Assembly: GCF_021290965.1 (NCBI RefSeq)
Contig: NZ_JAJOYT010000010.1
Coordinates: 62,001 to 126,000, forward strand
DNA: 64,000 bases
Reading direction: 5' to 3'
Source of the DNA: Rheinheimera faecalis
GTDB taxonomy: Bacteria > Pseudomonadota > Gammaproteobacteria > Enterobacterales > Alteromonadaceae
Translations under genes and position numbers: made by a program
Part shown: one piece after another, positions 1 to 10,284 of the stretch
Layout: the number at the start of each line of letters is the position of its first letter
Numbering within the stretch: the stretch's first letter is position 1
Notes under the pieces: model-generated
Databases searched by the model: none
Seen by the model: the letters and a program-made list of their open reading frames with translations, nothing else
What the model was told of the DNA's origin: nothing

Positions 1-2
1 AC

Positions 3-824
3 TCTGGTTGTACTATGGGTGAATACTTCCGTGACCGCGGTGAAGATGCACTGATCGTATACGATGACTTGTCTAAACAAGCTGTTGCTTACCGTCAAAT
101 CTCTCTGTTGTTACGTCGTCCACCAGGCCGTGAAGCTTACCCAGGTGACGTATTCTATCTCCACAGCCGTCTGTTAGAGCGCGCATCTCGTGTAAACGAG
201 CATTATGTTGAGCGTTTAACCAACGGTGAAGTGAAAGGCAAAACTGGTTCATTAACTGCACTGCCAATTATCGAAACTCAGGCTGGCGACGTTTCTGCGT
301 TCGTTCCAACCAACGTAATTTCGATCACTGACGGTCAGATCTTCTTAGAATCTGGTTTATTCAACGCCGGTATCCGTCCAGCAGTAAACGCTGGTATTTC
401 GGTATCTCGTGTTGGTGGTGCTGCTCAAACCAAAATCATCAAAAAGCTGGGTGGCGGTATCCGTTTAGCCTTAGCTCAGTACTCTGAACTGGCGGCATTC
501 GCTCAGTTCGCTTCTGACCTGGATGACGCGACTCGTGCGCAGTTAGACCACGGCCAGAAAGTTACTGAACTGATGAAACAGTTACAATACGCGCCAATGG
601 GCGTGGCTGACATGGGTGTGTCTATTTTCGCTATCGAAAAAGGCTACATGAAAGACATCGAAGTTGCCAAAATTCTTGATTTTGAAGCTGCTTTAATTGC
701 TTACATGCACTCAGAGCACGCAGCGTTTATGGCTGATCTGAACAAAACCGGTAACTACAACGACCAAATCGAAGCGACATTAAAAGGCGCTATTGAGAAG
801 TTTAAAGCAACTCAGACTTGGTAA
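3..824 (+). CDS. atpA: ATP synthase F1 subunit alpha (C-terminal part)
   Basis: This is the alpha subunit of the F1 sector of the proton-translocating ATP synthase, on the cytoplasmic face of the inner membrane. The window opens inside the gene: the first whole codon is at 3 and 273 C-terminal residues are visible, so the P-loop is missing. Visible landmarks are the [18 protein letters not shown] block, the [13 protein letters not shown] Walker B region, [11 protein letters not shown], and the [11 protein letters not shown] segment that carries the arginine finger reaching the beta-subunit site. The C-terminus FKATQTW is nearly the E. coli one (FKATQSW). It is followed by atpG, atpD and atpC in the usual order. 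Confidence 0.97.
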   Translation, partial: SGCTMGEYFRDRGEDALIVYDDLSKQAVAYRQISLLLRRPPGREAYPGDVFYLHSRLLERASRVNEHYVERLTNGEVKGKTGSLTALPIIETQAGDVSAFVPTNVISITDGQIFLESGLFNAGIRPAVNAGISVSRVGGAAQTKIIKKLGGGIRLALAQYSELAAFAQFASDLDDATRAQLDHGQKVTELMKQLQYAPMGVADMGVSIFAIEKGYMKDIEVAKILDFEAALIAYMHSEHAAFMADLNKTGNYNDQIEATLKGAIEKFKATQTW

Positions 825-878
825 ACATATCGGGTGTGGGAAACCGCACCCGGTCGTTGAAACTTTCGGAGATTAGTC

Positions 879-1739
879 ATGGCCGGCGCAAAAGAGATAA
901 AAAGTAAGATCGGGAGTATTAATAATACTCGTAAGATCACCAGCGCAATGGAAAAGGTAGCAGTCAGCAAAATGCGCAGAGCGCAAGAGCGGGTTGCACA
1001 TAGCCGTCCATACGCTGAAGGTATGCGCAAAGTGATCGGCAATATCGCAAACGGCAACATCGAATACCGTCATCCGTATTTAACGGAACGTCCGGTAAAA
1101 AATGTAGGCTACATTGTGATATCGACAGACCGTGGCCTTTGCGGCGGCTTAAATACCAATGAGTTCAAACGTATTGCTCTGGAGCTGAAAAGCTGGAAAG
1201 AGCAGGGAGCTACGGCTCAGATTGCGGTGATCGGTAACAAAGCTACAGCGTTTTTCAAACGTTTTGGCGGTAAAGTTCTGGCACAACAAACTGGTCCTGG
1301 TGATAACCCACGTTTGGCTGATGTGATTGGTTCGGTTCAGGTGATGCTGAAAGCATACGAAGAAGGCCGTATCGACCGCTTGTTCCTGGTGTACAACAAG
1401 TTTGTAAATACCATGAAACAAGAGCCAGTGATCGAACAACTCTTACCTTTGCCAAAAGCAGACGTAACAGCGAAAAGCCATAGCTGGGATTACATTTACG
1501 AACCGGATCCAAAGGTAATTTTAGATAAATTACTGAGCCGTTACGTAGAGTCTCAGGTATACCAGGGTGTAGTTGAAAACGCGGCAAGCGAACAAGCTGC
1601 CCGTATGGTGGCGATGAAAGCCGCTACAGACAACGCTGGTAGCTTAATGGATGACCTGAAGTTGGTTTACAACAAAGCACGTCAAGCAGCTATTACCCAG
1701 GAACTGAGCGAAATCGTCGGTGGGGCCGCTGCCGTTTAA
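879..1739 (+). CDS. atpG: ATP synthase F1 subunit gamma
   Basis: The gamma subunit is the central stalk of the F1 ATPase, coupling c-ring rotation to catalysis in the alpha3beta3 head. The protein has 286 residues, the usual length. The N-terminal helix [20 protein letters not shown] and the C-terminal helix with [20 protein letters not shown] are the two conserved ends that form the coiled-coil shaft; between them lies the Rossmann-like middle ([13 protein letters not shown]). It starts 54 bases after atpA and ends 31 bases before atpD, so it is within the atp operon. Nothing unusual was seen. Confidence 0.98.
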   Translation: MAGAKEIKSKIGSINNTRKITSAMEKVAVSKMRRAQERVAHSRPYAEGMRKVIGNIANGNIEYRHPYLTERPVKNVGYIVISTDRGLCGGLNTNEFKRIALELKSWKEQGATAQIAVIGNKATAFFKRFGGKVLAQQTGPGDNPRLADVIGSVQVMLKAYEEGRIDRLFLVYNKFVNTMKQEPVIEQLLPLPKADVTAKSHSWDYIYEPDPKVILDKLLSRYVESQVYQGVVENAASEQAARMVAMKAATDNAGSLMDDLKLVYNKARQAAITQELSEIVGGAAAV

Positions 1740-1746
1740 GGCTTAG

Positions 1747-3156
<1,410 letters not shown>

Positions 3157-3181
3157 TCAACTACAGCTTTAGGAGAGCGAA

Positions 3182-3598
3182 ATGGCAATGACAGTACAAC
3201 TGGATGTGGTAAGCGCCGAAGAGCGGATTTTTTCTGGTCTGGTGGAATCCATTCAGGTAACAGGTAGTGAAGGTGAATTAGGTATTTTACCTGGTCACAT
3301 TCCGCTTCTTACTGGAATCAAGCCTGGTATGGTTCGTATCGTCAAACAGTTTGGCGAAGAGCATCTGATTTATGTCGCTGGTGGTGTGCTGGAAGTTCAG
3401 CCGCACAGCGTCATAGTGCTTGCCGACGTAGCGGTACGAGCTGAAGATCTGGACGAGCAAGCTGCTTTAGCTGCTCAGAAACGTGCAGAAGAAGCGATGC
3501 AACATGCAGGCGCTGACTTCAACTACGCAGAAGCTGCAGCTCAATTGGCTGAAGCTATTGCCCAGTTACGTTTAATTCAGAAACTTCGCAAAAAATAA
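3182..3598 (+). CDS. atpC: ATP synthase F1 subunit epsilon
   Basis: The epsilon subunit belongs to the central stalk and damps ATP hydrolysis by the free F1 sector. It has 138 residues. The N-terminal beta-sandwich begins [18 protein letters not shown] and contains [17 protein letters not shown], the family signature. The C-terminal two-helix hairpin is rich in Ala, Glu and Gln and ends KLRKK. An AGGAGAG ribosome-binding site lies just before the ATG. It is the last gene of the atp operon and is followed within 20 bases by a strong intrinsic terminator. Confidence 0.97.
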   Translation: MAMTVQLDVVSAEERIFSGLVESIQVTGSEGELGILPGHIPLLTGIKPGMVRIVKQFGEEHLIYVAGGVLEVQPHSVIVLADVAVRAEDLDEQAALAAQKRAEEAMQHAGADFNYAEAAAQLAEAIAQLRLIQKLRKK

Positions 3599-3615
3599 GC
3601 GGATTACTGCATACT

Positions 3616-3643
3616 AAAAAGCCACCTTCGGGTGGCTTTTTTT
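3616..3643 (+). terminator. Intrinsic terminator of the atp operon
   Basis: The stem GCCACC / GGTGGC closes a TTCG tetraloop and is flanked by five A and seven T residues. It lies 18 bases after the atpC stop and gives a clean end to the operon. The A run also allows it to work towards the minus strand. Confidence 0.93.
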
Positions 3644-3732
3644 ATATGTCTCATTGACCAGGATTTTGTCGTTTCTTGGCTAAATTGCATGAGTGTAGTC
3701 AATGAGACTGTTGCTGTAATTTTAAAGGATCT

Positions 3733-5883
3733 TCAGTTCTGGGGTTTCCATTGAATAAACTCCAGCGCAAGTTCTGGCGTCACAAAGACAGTTGCGTAAA
3801 GTTGGTCCGGATTGTGTGGATCCGGATATATTCCTAGCAGCTGATAAGGCAGCTGGCTGCCTCGTGTTTCGCCTGTGGCGATATCATGCAGTTCCAGATG
3901 CCCTAACATACCAAAACGGTATTGCTTCTGACCCTGCATTAACCAAAGGGCCATAAAGTTATTGTCTGTGTTGGTCTTTAGTTCTACATCATTTTTACCG
4001 CCATCAACATAACGTAACAGCTTGCCGTCACGGTGATAGTGTAATTGGCCCTGAGCATCGAACTGTGCAAAAGTTCCGGCTGAAAAAGTCAGTTGAGTTA
4101 ACTCATTGCTGACTAAATCCAGTTGCCATAGATTCTGGCTATTGCCTTGCAACCTGGTTAGCACCAGACCGCTGTTATCGGGTAACCACACGGCCTGTCC
4201 AAGGTCATTGGTTTCGAGTTTGTTGATCAGTTGCTGACGTTGGGTATCGTATAAATACAAGTTACCTTGTTTATGAAAGGCAATATAGCGTCCGTCGCCT
4301 GACCAGTTGATACCGCTAAGCCGTTTGTCATCAGGTGTAAGTTCTGTCAATTGAACATTTTGCCCCTTATTGTTTAGCCATAGCTGCCAACTGCCAGTCC
4401 AATTGGCGGAAAAAGCATAGCTGTCGCTATCTACAGGGGATACAGCTAAATCTGCCGTGCTGCCTTCTGTATCACTGAGCACAGTAATTTTCCGTTCAGT
4501 GGCATTAAATGGCTGCTCAATTTTAATAAGTTGCATAGCGTTTTGCGTGGCACTGCCTGCAGTGAAGTTGGAAATATAGGCCTGATCTTCAGTCAGCAAA
4601 GTTAACTCACCTATGGTAACGCCTTGAGGAAACTTTAGCAGGCTCCTACTTTTATCAGCCACTTTAAGCTGCAATATGCCATCACCGCCTGGCAAAATAA
4701 GGCTGGACTGATCGATACTCCACTCCAGCCCCAGCAAAATCGTTGGAAATGGCAGGCTGGCCAGTCTGGTATGTTCCCTGCTTATGGGATCATAAAGGTA
4801 AATATCAGGTTTATTCGATTCAGGCATCAGAATATAGGCCAGTTTGCTGCCGTCGGCAGATAAAGCCAGCATGGTGACGCCAAGACCTGCAGAGGGTGCT
4901 GCCAATAAGGTTTGTATCGCTCCGGTGGTCAGGTTTTCTGCTAGCAGCGCGTTGCTGGAATATAAGCCACCATTGCCTTTGCTGTAGTACAGCCATTGTC
5001 CATCTGCACTTTGTTGTGCCGTGCCAAAGCTCAGGCCTGCACAAGAGGTTAGTGTTTTGACCTGATACTGAGGATACTGGCTGAAATCATAATTCTGGTA
5101 TTCACAGCGTTGGCCATCTTTACTAATAGTCTGGACTAATAGATTACGGGCTGTTGGTTGCCAGGTCTGAATGCTATACAAATTGTCATTGCCTTCAATT
5201 ACCACTTCCTGCAATGCACTGCCTGTTCCCATACCTAATTTTCGTACAATGGCACGCACAGTGCCGTCTGGCTGTGAGTGGCTATAAGCCAGAAGTTGCT
5301 TATCTGGCGACAATAAAGGCCGTGATTCAATGCCTTTAAACCAGGTTATTTTTTGTCTGGCCACAATATCCATCTGTTGAACCTGGGGTTTGTCCTCCAG
5401 CTTTGAATTTTCAACGGTTAAAACAGGTTCTTTGCCCGAATAAAAATAACCAGCACCTACAGCAGCAAGCAGTAAGGTTGCCAGTAGACCTGACCAAAGT
5501 GGCAGACGTTTAAACCCAGTGGGAGATGTTGAGGCGTTGAACTCAGTGCTGGTTGGTTGAGTCATTGCTGCTTCTGACTGATTAGGCAGTTGTAAACTAT
5601 AACCTTTACGATGATGGGTTTTAATCAGTGACTGTTGCACTTCTGGGTGCTGCAATACTTTACGAAGTTCAGACATGGCGCGATTTATCGCATTATCATC
5701 AACATAAGCTTGTTGCCATATAGAGTCGACAAGCTGCTGGCGGGAGATTATTTTGCCGGGATGTTCAGTAAAATAATGCAATATCTTACACAACAGAGGT
5801 TCCAACTCTATCCGCTGAACCTTGTCATGAATACTGTAATCTCCAGGTGTAAAGGTCCATGGGCCAAGCTGCATCTTATCCAT
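3733..5883 (-). CDS. CadC/ToxR-like membrane-bound winged-helix regulator with beta-propeller sensor domain
   Basis: This is a one-component transmembrane transcription regulator of 716 residues. Residues 1-100 form an OmpR/ToxR-type winged helix (LEPLLCKILHYFTEHPGKII, INRAMSELRKVLQ, IKTHHRKGYSL). Residues 100-126 are a linker, about 127-148 a single membrane segment (LPLWSGLLATLLLAAVGAGY), and the remaining ~560 residues are predicted periplasmic. That part contains recurring PD40/TolB-like blades, for example LSADGSKLAYI and WSGDGRYIAF followed by NLYLYD. Known relatives sense a periplasmic cue and act on DNA from the membrane; the ligand here is unknown. It lies between the atp operon and glmU on the opposite strand. 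A perfect inverted repeat at 5970 could be its operator. The start ATG has a GGAAGA sequence upstream. Confidence 0.85.
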   Translation of the reverse strand: MDKMQLGPWTFTPGDYSIHDKVQRIELEPLLCKILHYFTEHPGKIISRQQLVDSIWQQAYVDDNAINRAMSELRKVLQHPEVQQSLIKTHHRKGYSLQLPNQSEAAMTQPTSTEFNASTSPTGFKRLPLWSGLLATLLLAAVGAGYFYSGKEPVLTVENSKLEDKPQVQQMDIVARQKITWFKGIESRPLLSPDKQLLAYSHSQPDGTVRAIVRKLGMGTGSALQEVVIEGNDNLYSIQTWQPTARNLLVQTISKDGQRCEYQNYDFSQYPQYQVKTLTSCAGLSFGTAQQSADGQWLYYSKGNGGLYSSNALLAENLTTGAIQTLLAAPSAGLGVTMLALSADGSKLAYILMPESNKPDIYLYDPISREHTRLASLPFPTILLGLEWSIDQSSLILPGGDGILQLKVADKSRSLLKFPQGVTIGELTLLTEDQAYISNFTAGSATQNAMQLIKIEQPFNATERKITVLSDTEGSTADLAVSPVDSDSYAFSANWTGSWQLWLNNKGQNVQLTELTPDDKRLSGINWSGDGRYIAFHKQGNLYLYDTQRQQLINKLETNDLGQAVWLPDNSGLVLTRLQGNSQNLWQLDLVSNELTQLTFSAGTFAQFDAQGQLHYHRDGKLLRYVDGGKNDVELKTNTDNNFMALWLMQGQKQYRFGMLGHLELHDIATGETRGSQLPYQLLGIYPDPHNPDQLYATVFVTPELALEFIQWKPQN

Positions 5884-5969
5884 CTGTTAATTATTCTTCC
5901 ATTTTTTAACCAGTTGTAACTTTAACAGAAGCTATTTTTGATTCAAGTTAAATAAATTAGTCGTTACTA

Positions 5970-5996
5970 AACCTTATGAATCCATCATAAGGTTTC
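5970..5996. promoter_or_regulatory. Perfect 11-bp inverted repeat, probable operator
   Basis: The arms AAACCTTATGA and TCATAAGGTTT are separated by the five bases ATCCA. It lies 87 bases upstream of the membrane-bound winged-helix regulator's start, in the divergent promoter region. A T run follows about ten bases later on the plus strand, so a terminator-like hairpin is an alternative reading. Confidence 0.5.
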
Positions 5997-6080
5997 AATA
6001 ATGTTTTTTTATTCCTTTAAAAACAATTGGTTAATCTAAAGCTCCTTACCAATAAATTGCTTAGGTTCTGATAAGCGACT

Positions 6081-6158
6081 TTTTGTCAGCTGTTGGCTAG
6101 ATTGAGCTCAACAACCTGACGGACAAGAACTCAGTTCGTGGTTGCCAACAGACAAAAT
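6081..6158 (+). other. Long stem-loop, possible structured 5' leader
   Basis: The outer arms TTTTGTC(AG)CTGTTGGC and GCCAACAGACAAAA pair over 14 bases with a two-base bulge. The enclosed ~45 bases contain a TTGAGCTCAA palindrome and a small GAAC/GTTC hairpin. It ends about 48 bases before the ATG of the small secreted protein, so it could be part of its leader RNA. No known riboswitch class is recognised. Confidence 0.35.
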
Positions 6159-6205
6159 GCGAGTGACTGAACAGCACTTAATGAACCAATAAAAGGAATG
6201 TCAAA

Positions 6206-6460
6206 ATGAAAACAGTAAAACAAACGAGCGTACGTATCCTGATCGTTGCAACTTTATTCACTAGCGCTGCAGCGTTGGCAGAGGAAGCTAAGCCAACTTC
6301 TGAAGTGGCGCAGCCGAAAACGGAAGTAATTGTACCGACCAAGGCAATGAGCGATTCATTCGTGCAAGAGTTAAGACAGCAATTGAACCATAACATTAAG
6401 CATCAGGTTAAATTAGCTCTGAGCCATTCAGCTGAGTTAATCAAAAACTCGCTGCGTTAA
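6206..6460 (+). CDS. Small secreted protein of unknown function
   Basis: This 84-residue protein is not a family I recognise. It has a clear signal peptide (basic KTVKQTSVR, a hydrophobic stretch, cleavage probably after AAALA), then a low-complexity Glu/Pro/Thr segment, then an amphipathic helix with many Gln, Asn, His and Lys (VQELRQQLNHNIKHQVKLAL). An AAAGGAA sequence lies before the ATG. The mature product would be about 58 residues, periplasmic or secreted. It stands 57 bases upstream of the TraB/GumN gene on the same strand and may share its transcript. Confidence 0.65.
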   Translation: MKTVKQTSVRILIVATLFTSAAALAEEAKPTSEVAQPKTEVIVPTKAMSDSFVQELRQQLNHNIKHQVKLALSHSAELIKNSLR

Positions 6461-6517
6461 TGATGAAAGGCGAGATCCGTCTGCAAAAACTAAAAGTACA
6501 ACATTAGGATTATCACT

Positions 6518-7405
6518 ATGAAATTAACAACGTTGTTTAAAGCAAGTTTTGGCACATTATTACTCAGCTCTGCTTTGGTATCGCCAGCAGTTTTGGCTGA
6601 AACCTCAGTGTGGAAAGTGAGTAAAGGCGGGGACTACCTGTATGTAGCTGGCACAGTACATTTGTTGCCTGAGTCTGCTTTCCCTTTACCTGCGGAGTTT
6701 GATAAGGCTTACACCGATTCGGACACTTTGGTGCTGGAGACAAAAATACCTGAACCCACTGATACTGAATTACAAGCTGCAATGTTAAAAGCCATGTCTT
6801 ACAGCGATAGTCGCAGCTTGTCTAAGGTGTTATCACCTGAAGTGTACAAACAGGTAAGCGACTATTTCGCCCCTTACGGTGTGCAGCTGCAACAGTTAGA
6901 CGGTTATAAACCCGGCTTCATTATGATCCAGATGCTGGCGCTGGAAATGATGAAAGCACAGATGAACGGAGAAGGCGTCGATAGCCACTTCGATAAGCAG
7001 GCAAAAATTGATGGTAAACCACAGCTTTATCTGGAGTCGGTAGAAAGCCAGATTAATTTGTTGGCTAATATGGGTGATGGGTACGAAGATGCTTTTATGA
7101 AAATGAACCTGGAACAGTTTGGCGACTTTAAACAGTATTTTTCTGCGATGATCGATGCCTGGCGCGCCGGTGACATGGCCAGACTAAATACTCTTGCCGT
7201 TGAACCAGCGCGGCAAATGGACCCTATGTTGTATCAGGCATTGTTTGTTCAGCGTAATCAAAACTGGTTGCCGCAAATTGAGAATATGTTTGGTAATAGC
7301 AATAAAGAGCTGGTTTTGATTGGTGGTGGCCATTTAGCTGGCGAGCATAGTGTACTGGCTTTATTGCAACAGGCTGGTTACAAGCTGGAGCAAGTAAGTC
7401 TGTAA
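6518..7405 (+). CDS. TraB/GumN family protein, exported
   Basis: This 295-residue protein belongs to the TraB/GumN (Tiki-like) family. It has a signal peptide ending near VLAE (residue 28). The family markers are present: GTVHLLP at about residues 45-51, a conserved Glu in the strand TLVLET, and GGGHLAGEHSVLALLQQAGY near the C-terminus (269-288), where the His-containing loop and final helix form the putative metal site. Eukaryotic Tiki members are membrane metalloproteases; most bacterial members have no proven activity, so peptidase function is only possible. It is probably periplasmic. It follows the small secreted protein gene. Confidence 0.82.
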   Translation: MKLTTLFKASFGTLLLSSALVSPAVLAETSVWKVSKGGDYLYVAGTVHLLPESAFPLPAEFDKAYTDSDTLVLETKIPEPTDTELQAAMLKAMSYSDSRSLSKVLSPEVYKQVSDYFAPYGVQLQQLDGYKPGFIMIQMLALEMMKAQMNGEGVDSHFDKQAKIDGKPQLYLESVESQINLLANMGDGYEDAFMKMNLEQFGDFKQYFSAMIDAWRAGDMARLNTLAVEPARQMDPMLYQALFVQRNQNWLPQIENMFGNSNKELVLIGGGHLAGEHSVLALLQQAGYKLEQVSL

Positions 7406-7748
7406 GCATAGCCTGAGGCCATTGGAGATTAATCAGGTGGTAAATAAAACAACCCCCACGAGCATAAACAATGTATGCGACTGGGGGTAACCAATCAGGT
7501 TTAAGAGATATAGGTTGGTAGCTATGAGCAATGTTGTGACCTGGTGCAATAAGTCAGTACAAGAATACAAAAACATATTGATCGTCAGTGGGATCTGGTT
7601 GAGTCTTTGGGTCAGTGCAAATCTGAGCTTATTACATTGCCTGATATTTTTTAGATAGAGAGTTTTCAGTTAAACACTGTTCAGCAAAATTTCACCCTGC
7701 TCCTGTAATCTGCTGCATTATCTATTAGAATAACCGCATCGAAATTAC
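7406..7748. other. Intergenic region before glmU
   Basis: This 343-base region holds a palindromic repeat at 7453-7487 that is related to one at 58690. The remainder is AT-rich and should contain the glmU promoter. No further gene could be supported. Confidence 0.55.
7453..7487. repeat. Dispersed palindromic repeat, copy 1
   Basis: The outer arms CCCCCA / TGGGGG enclose an inner pair GCATA / TATGC. The core GAGCATA...TATG.GACTGGGG recurs at 58690-58722. It lies 48 bases after the TraB/GumN stop and may end that transcript as an RNA hairpin. The element resembles REP-type intergenic repeats in form. Confidence 0.7.
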
Positions 7749-7760
7749 ATGGATTTTTTT

Positions 7761-9125
7761 ATGGCTTTAAATGTTGTGATCCTGGCGGCCGGTAAAGGCA
7801 CACGGATGAAATCAGATTTACCTAAAGTACTGCACAAAGTGGCTGAACGTCCTATGGTACAACATGTGATCGACACGGCCCGCTCTTTGGGCGCAGAGTC
7901 TATTAATCTGGTGTACGGTTATGGCGCCGATCAGCTGAAATCCGCTTTAGGCGAACAGGATTTACACTGGGTGCTACAAGCCGAACAATTAGGCACCGGC
8001 CATGCAGTACAGCAGGCTGTGCCTCATATCGCTGATAATGACACAGTGTTGGTACTGTACGGTGATGTGCCTTTAACCCGCAAAGAAACCTTAGAGCAAC
8101 TATTAGCAGCTCGATCTGCCGATGGTTTAGCTGTACTGACTGTGCATCTGGCCAATCCTATGGGTTATGGCCGGATGGTGCGCGAAAACGGCAAAGTCGT
8201 GGGTATTGTTGAGCAAAAAGATGCCAACGCCGAACAGCTGAAAATCACTGAAGTAAACAGCGGTATTATGGCTGTACCTGGCAAACAACTGAAAAAATGG
8301 TTAAGCCAGCTACAGAACAACAATGCGCAGGGTGAATTCTACCTGACCGATATTATCGCTATGGCGCATAAAGAAGGGGTGGACATTACGACGGCTCATC
8401 CTGCCACAGCCATTGAAACTGAAGGCGCGAATAACCGCGTGCAACTTGCTCAGTTAGAGCGGGCTTATCAGGCGCGTAAAGCAGAAGATCTAATGTTAAA
8501 CGGCGCTAATCTGCGCGACCCTGCCCGTATTGATATTCGTGGTGACGTCACTGTCGGCAACGATGTGATGATCGACATCAACGTGATTTTTGAAGGCAAA
8601 GTGGTGTTGGGCAATGGCGTGGTGATAGGCCCTAACTGTGTGATTAAAGATGCAGTCATAGGCGATAGCACTGAAGTGAAAGCCAATAGCATGATTGAAA
8701 AATCCACTATTGGCATCGGCTGTTCTGTTGGCCCTTATGCCCGTATTCGCCCTGATTCAGTGCTGGCTGACGATAGTCATGTCGGTAACTTTGTTGAACT
8801 GAAAAAAGCCACTTTAGGCGTGGGTTCTAAAGCCAACCACTTAAGCTATTTAGGCGATGCGGTGATTGGCAGCAAAGTGAACATAGGTGCCGGCACTATT
8901 ACCTGTAACTACGATGGTGCTAATAAGTCGGTTACCACTATTGAAGACGGCGTTTTTGTTGGTTCCAACAGCTCTTTAGTGGCACCAATCACTTTAGGCC
9001 AAAACTCCACTGTGGGCGCTGGTTCTGTAGTGACAGCCAGTGTAGCACCAGATGAGCTGGTGGTAGCACGTTCGAAGCAGCGTCATATCAGTGGCTGGAA
9101 AAGACCGGTAAAGATTAAGAAATAA
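7761..9125 (+). CDS. glmU: Bifunctional UDP-N-acetylglucosamine diphosphorylase / glucosamine-1-phosphate N-acetyltransferase
   Basis: GlmU acetylates glucosamine-1-phosphate and then couples it to UTP, giving UDP-GlcNAc for peptidoglycan and LPS; it is cytoplasmic. The N-terminal nucleotidyltransferase signature [19 protein letters not shown] is at residues 9-27. The C-terminal half is a left-handed beta-helix of hexapeptide repeats with the acetyltransferase segment [10 protein letters not shown] and [12 protein letters not shown] chose the ATG at 7761 (454 residues, MALNVVIL) because an in-frame ATG at 7749 has no ribosome-binding sequence, whereas GGAT precedes 7761 at good spacing. GlmU downstream of the atp operon is conserved gammaproteobacterial order, here with three genes in between. 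Confidence 0.97.
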   Translation: MALNVVILAAGKGTRMKSDLPKVLHKVAERPMVQHVIDTARSLGAESINLVYGYGADQLKSALGEQDLHWVLQAEQLGTGHAVQQAVPHIADNDTVLVLYGDVPLTRKETLEQLLAARSADGLAVLTVHLANPMGYGRMVRENGKVVGIVEQKDANAEQLKITEVNSGIMAVPGKQLKKWLSQLQNNNAQGEFYLTDIIAMAHKEGVDITTAHPATAIETEGANNRVQLAQLERAYQARKAEDLMLNGANLRDPARIDIRGDVTVGNDVMIDINVIFEGKVVLGNGVVIGPNCVIKDAVIGDSTEVKANSMIEKSTIGIGCSVGPYARIRPDSVLADDSHVGNFVELKKATLGVGSKANHLSYLGDAVIGSKVNIGAGTITCNYDGANKSVTTIEDGVFVGSNSSLVAPITLGQNSTVGAGSVVTASVAPDELVVARSKQRHISGWKRPVKIKK

Positions 9126-9141
9126 TGATCTGCTGATCACA

Positions 9142-9174
9142 AACAAAAACCCGTCCTTGTTGGCGGGTTTTTGT
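9142..9174 (+). terminator. Intrinsic terminator after glmU
   Basis: The arms AACAAAAACCCG and CGGGTTTTTGTT form a 12-bp perfect stem around a ten-base loop, 17 bases after the glmU stop. The T-rich second arm serves as the termination tract. It can work in both directions and could also stop the minus-strand gene at 9240. Confidence 0.88.
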
Positions 9175-9185
9175 TATGTGCATGC

Positions 9186-9208
9186 AAGGACGGTATGTCG
9201 CAACTGTC
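9186..9208 (+). repeat. 23-bp repeat, copy 1 (identical to 15941-15963)
   Basis: The 23-base segment beginning AAGGACGGTATGTCGCAACT is exactly repeated at 15941. Here it stands alone just after the glmU terminator; at 15941 it opens a much larger hairpin-rich element. This copy may be a truncated remnant. Confidence 0.7.
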
Positions 9209-9239
9209 GGGAACAGCGTTGTGACTATGGTTAGCCGAG

Positions 9240-9425
9240 TTAAAACAAAACCGACAACCAGCTCATAGGAAACAATAACTCTGGCGCTATTAATGGCTGC
9301 TGGTGCAAACTAAAACTTAGCCACTGCAATGCTGAATCGAAAGCCAGCAGTAGCAGCACCAGCACAATAAAGGCAGTAATAAGCTGCCGCAGGCCTGGTA
9401 ATTGAATTGAGTCTTGTGTATTCAT
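9240..9425 (-). CDS. Small single-pass membrane protein, hypothetical
   Basis: This is a predicted 61-residue inner-membrane protein of no recognised family. It begins MNTQDSIQLPGLRQ, has a strongly hydrophobic segment (ITAFIVLVLLLLAFDSALQW), a short polar loop and a second weakly hydrophobic end (LFPMSWLSVLF). I chose the start at 9425 because AGGGAGAG lies at correct spacing upstream. A longer in-frame reading from 9506 adds 27 residues with no ribosome-binding site. It is divergent from the YceB-like lipoprotein gene. Confidence 0.5.
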   Translation of the reverse strand: MNTQDSIQLPGLRQLITAFIVLVLLLLAFDSALQWLSFSLHQQPLIAPELLFPMSWLSVLF

Positions 9426-9560
9426 CGCCGCTCTCCCTGAAGTTCTTATACTAAGTCGTATGCAGTGGCGAAATAGTTGGAAGCAATACGAAATAAAATC
9501 AGCCAAGGTTCATTCAAACTTGCTAAAGTTCGCGCCAAACTGCCTTCTAAGGACAATAAA

Positions 9561-10133
9561 ATGATCACCAAACACAAAATTCTGGGACTTGGCTTGCTGC
9601 TACTGGCCTCTTGTACTCAGCTGAATCATCTGGATATTTTTAGCCTGAAGCAGCAGGAATTGCAGAGCTTATTGCTGGATCAATTAGAGCAACAGCAAGG
9701 CAAAGGTAAAATGTTGGGCCTGCCACTGACACTAACTGTACGTCAGTTGGAGCTGCAATTAGCACCGGATAACAAACAGCAGATTGAACTCAAACTGGCG
9801 CTGGGAGCTGAAGTGGATGCGTTATTTAAACCACTGAATACAGATCTGAATTTACACCTGTCGGCTTTGCCATATTTTGACGACGAGAAAAACGCAATTT
9901 ATCTGAAAAACTTAACCATTCTGGATTCCAGTGTCGGCAGTGGCAGCTCGCAACTCAAACTGGCACCTTTAAGCAACGAAGCCAAAGCTATCCTGACTCA
10001 AGTGTTGAATCGTCAGCCTATGTATAAGCTTGACTGCAGCAAAGTAACGGAAAAAGTCTTATGTGGCATGCCTTTAACTTTAGTGCTGCAACCAGGCGAG
10101 CTGTTATTAAAACCGAATTATTCTGCTCAGTAA
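9561..10133 (+). CDS. YceB-like lipoprotein (DUF1439)
   Basis: This 190-residue protein is an outer-membrane-type lipoprotein of the YceB/DUF1439 family, whose cellular role is unknown. The signal peptide MITKHKILGLGLLLLASC ends in the lipobox LLASC, with lipidation predicted on Cys18. The mature part has the family's amphipathic beta-strand pattern (LTLTVRQLELQL, IELKLALGAEVDALF, LTILDSSVGS). I chose the ATG at 9561 because TAAGGAC precedes it; the longer frame from 9477 lacks a signal peptide start. It appears monocistronic, with a terminator at 10151. Confidence 0.82.
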   Translation: MITKHKILGLGLLLLASCTQLNHLDIFSLKQQELQSLLLDQLEQQQGKGKMLGLPLTLTVRQLELQLAPDNKQQIELKLALGAEVDALFKPLNTDLNLHLSALPYFDDEKNAIYLKNLTILDSSVGSGSSQLKLAPLSNEAKAILTQVLNRQPMYKLDCSKVTEKVLCGMPLTLVLQPGELLLKPNYSAQ

Positions 10134-10150
10134 TCACCGTTTTCAGTAGT

Positions 10151-10176
10151 AAGGCTCTCAGTTGCAGGGCCTTTTT
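10151..10176 (+). terminator. Intrinsic terminator after the YceB-like gene
   Basis: The stem AAGGCTCT / AGGGCCTT (one G-T pair) is followed by five T residues, 17 bases after the stop. It insulates the Fur-box promoter that follows. Confidence 0.78.
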
Positions 10177-10210
10177 ACCTGTTTAATGTAAAGATGGAAC
10201 GATCTAGTTG

Positions 10211-10270
10211 CAAACGATTCTCATTTGATCTAAAGTGGCGCCCAATAATTAAATGAGATCTATTCTCATT
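10211..10270 (+). promoter_or_regulatory. Fur-box pair upstream of the DUF4198 operon
   Basis: The segment AATGAGATCTATTCTCATT at 10252-10270 is a 7-5-7 palindrome matching the Fur consensus style. A second, weaker site (GATTCTCATTTGATC) lies at 10216-10230. Both are within 75 bases of the ATG at 10285, so iron-dependent repression of the operon is likely. Confidence 0.75.
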
Positions 10271-10284
10271 AACTGGAGCGCTTT

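Larger units (their letters stand above)
5884..6205. other. Intergenic region between divergent genes
   Basis: This 322-base AT-rich spacer separates the minus-strand membrane regulator from the plus-strand small secreted protein gene. It contains a perfect inverted repeat at 5970-5996 and a long imperfect stem-loop at 6081-6158. I saw no open reading frame with a ribosome-binding site and no tRNA. Confidence 0.6.

Noticed and set aside
9477-9560. Longer N-terminus for the YceB-like lipoprotein
   Set aside because: The extension would bury the lipoprotein signal peptide; a ribosome-binding sequence precedes 9561.
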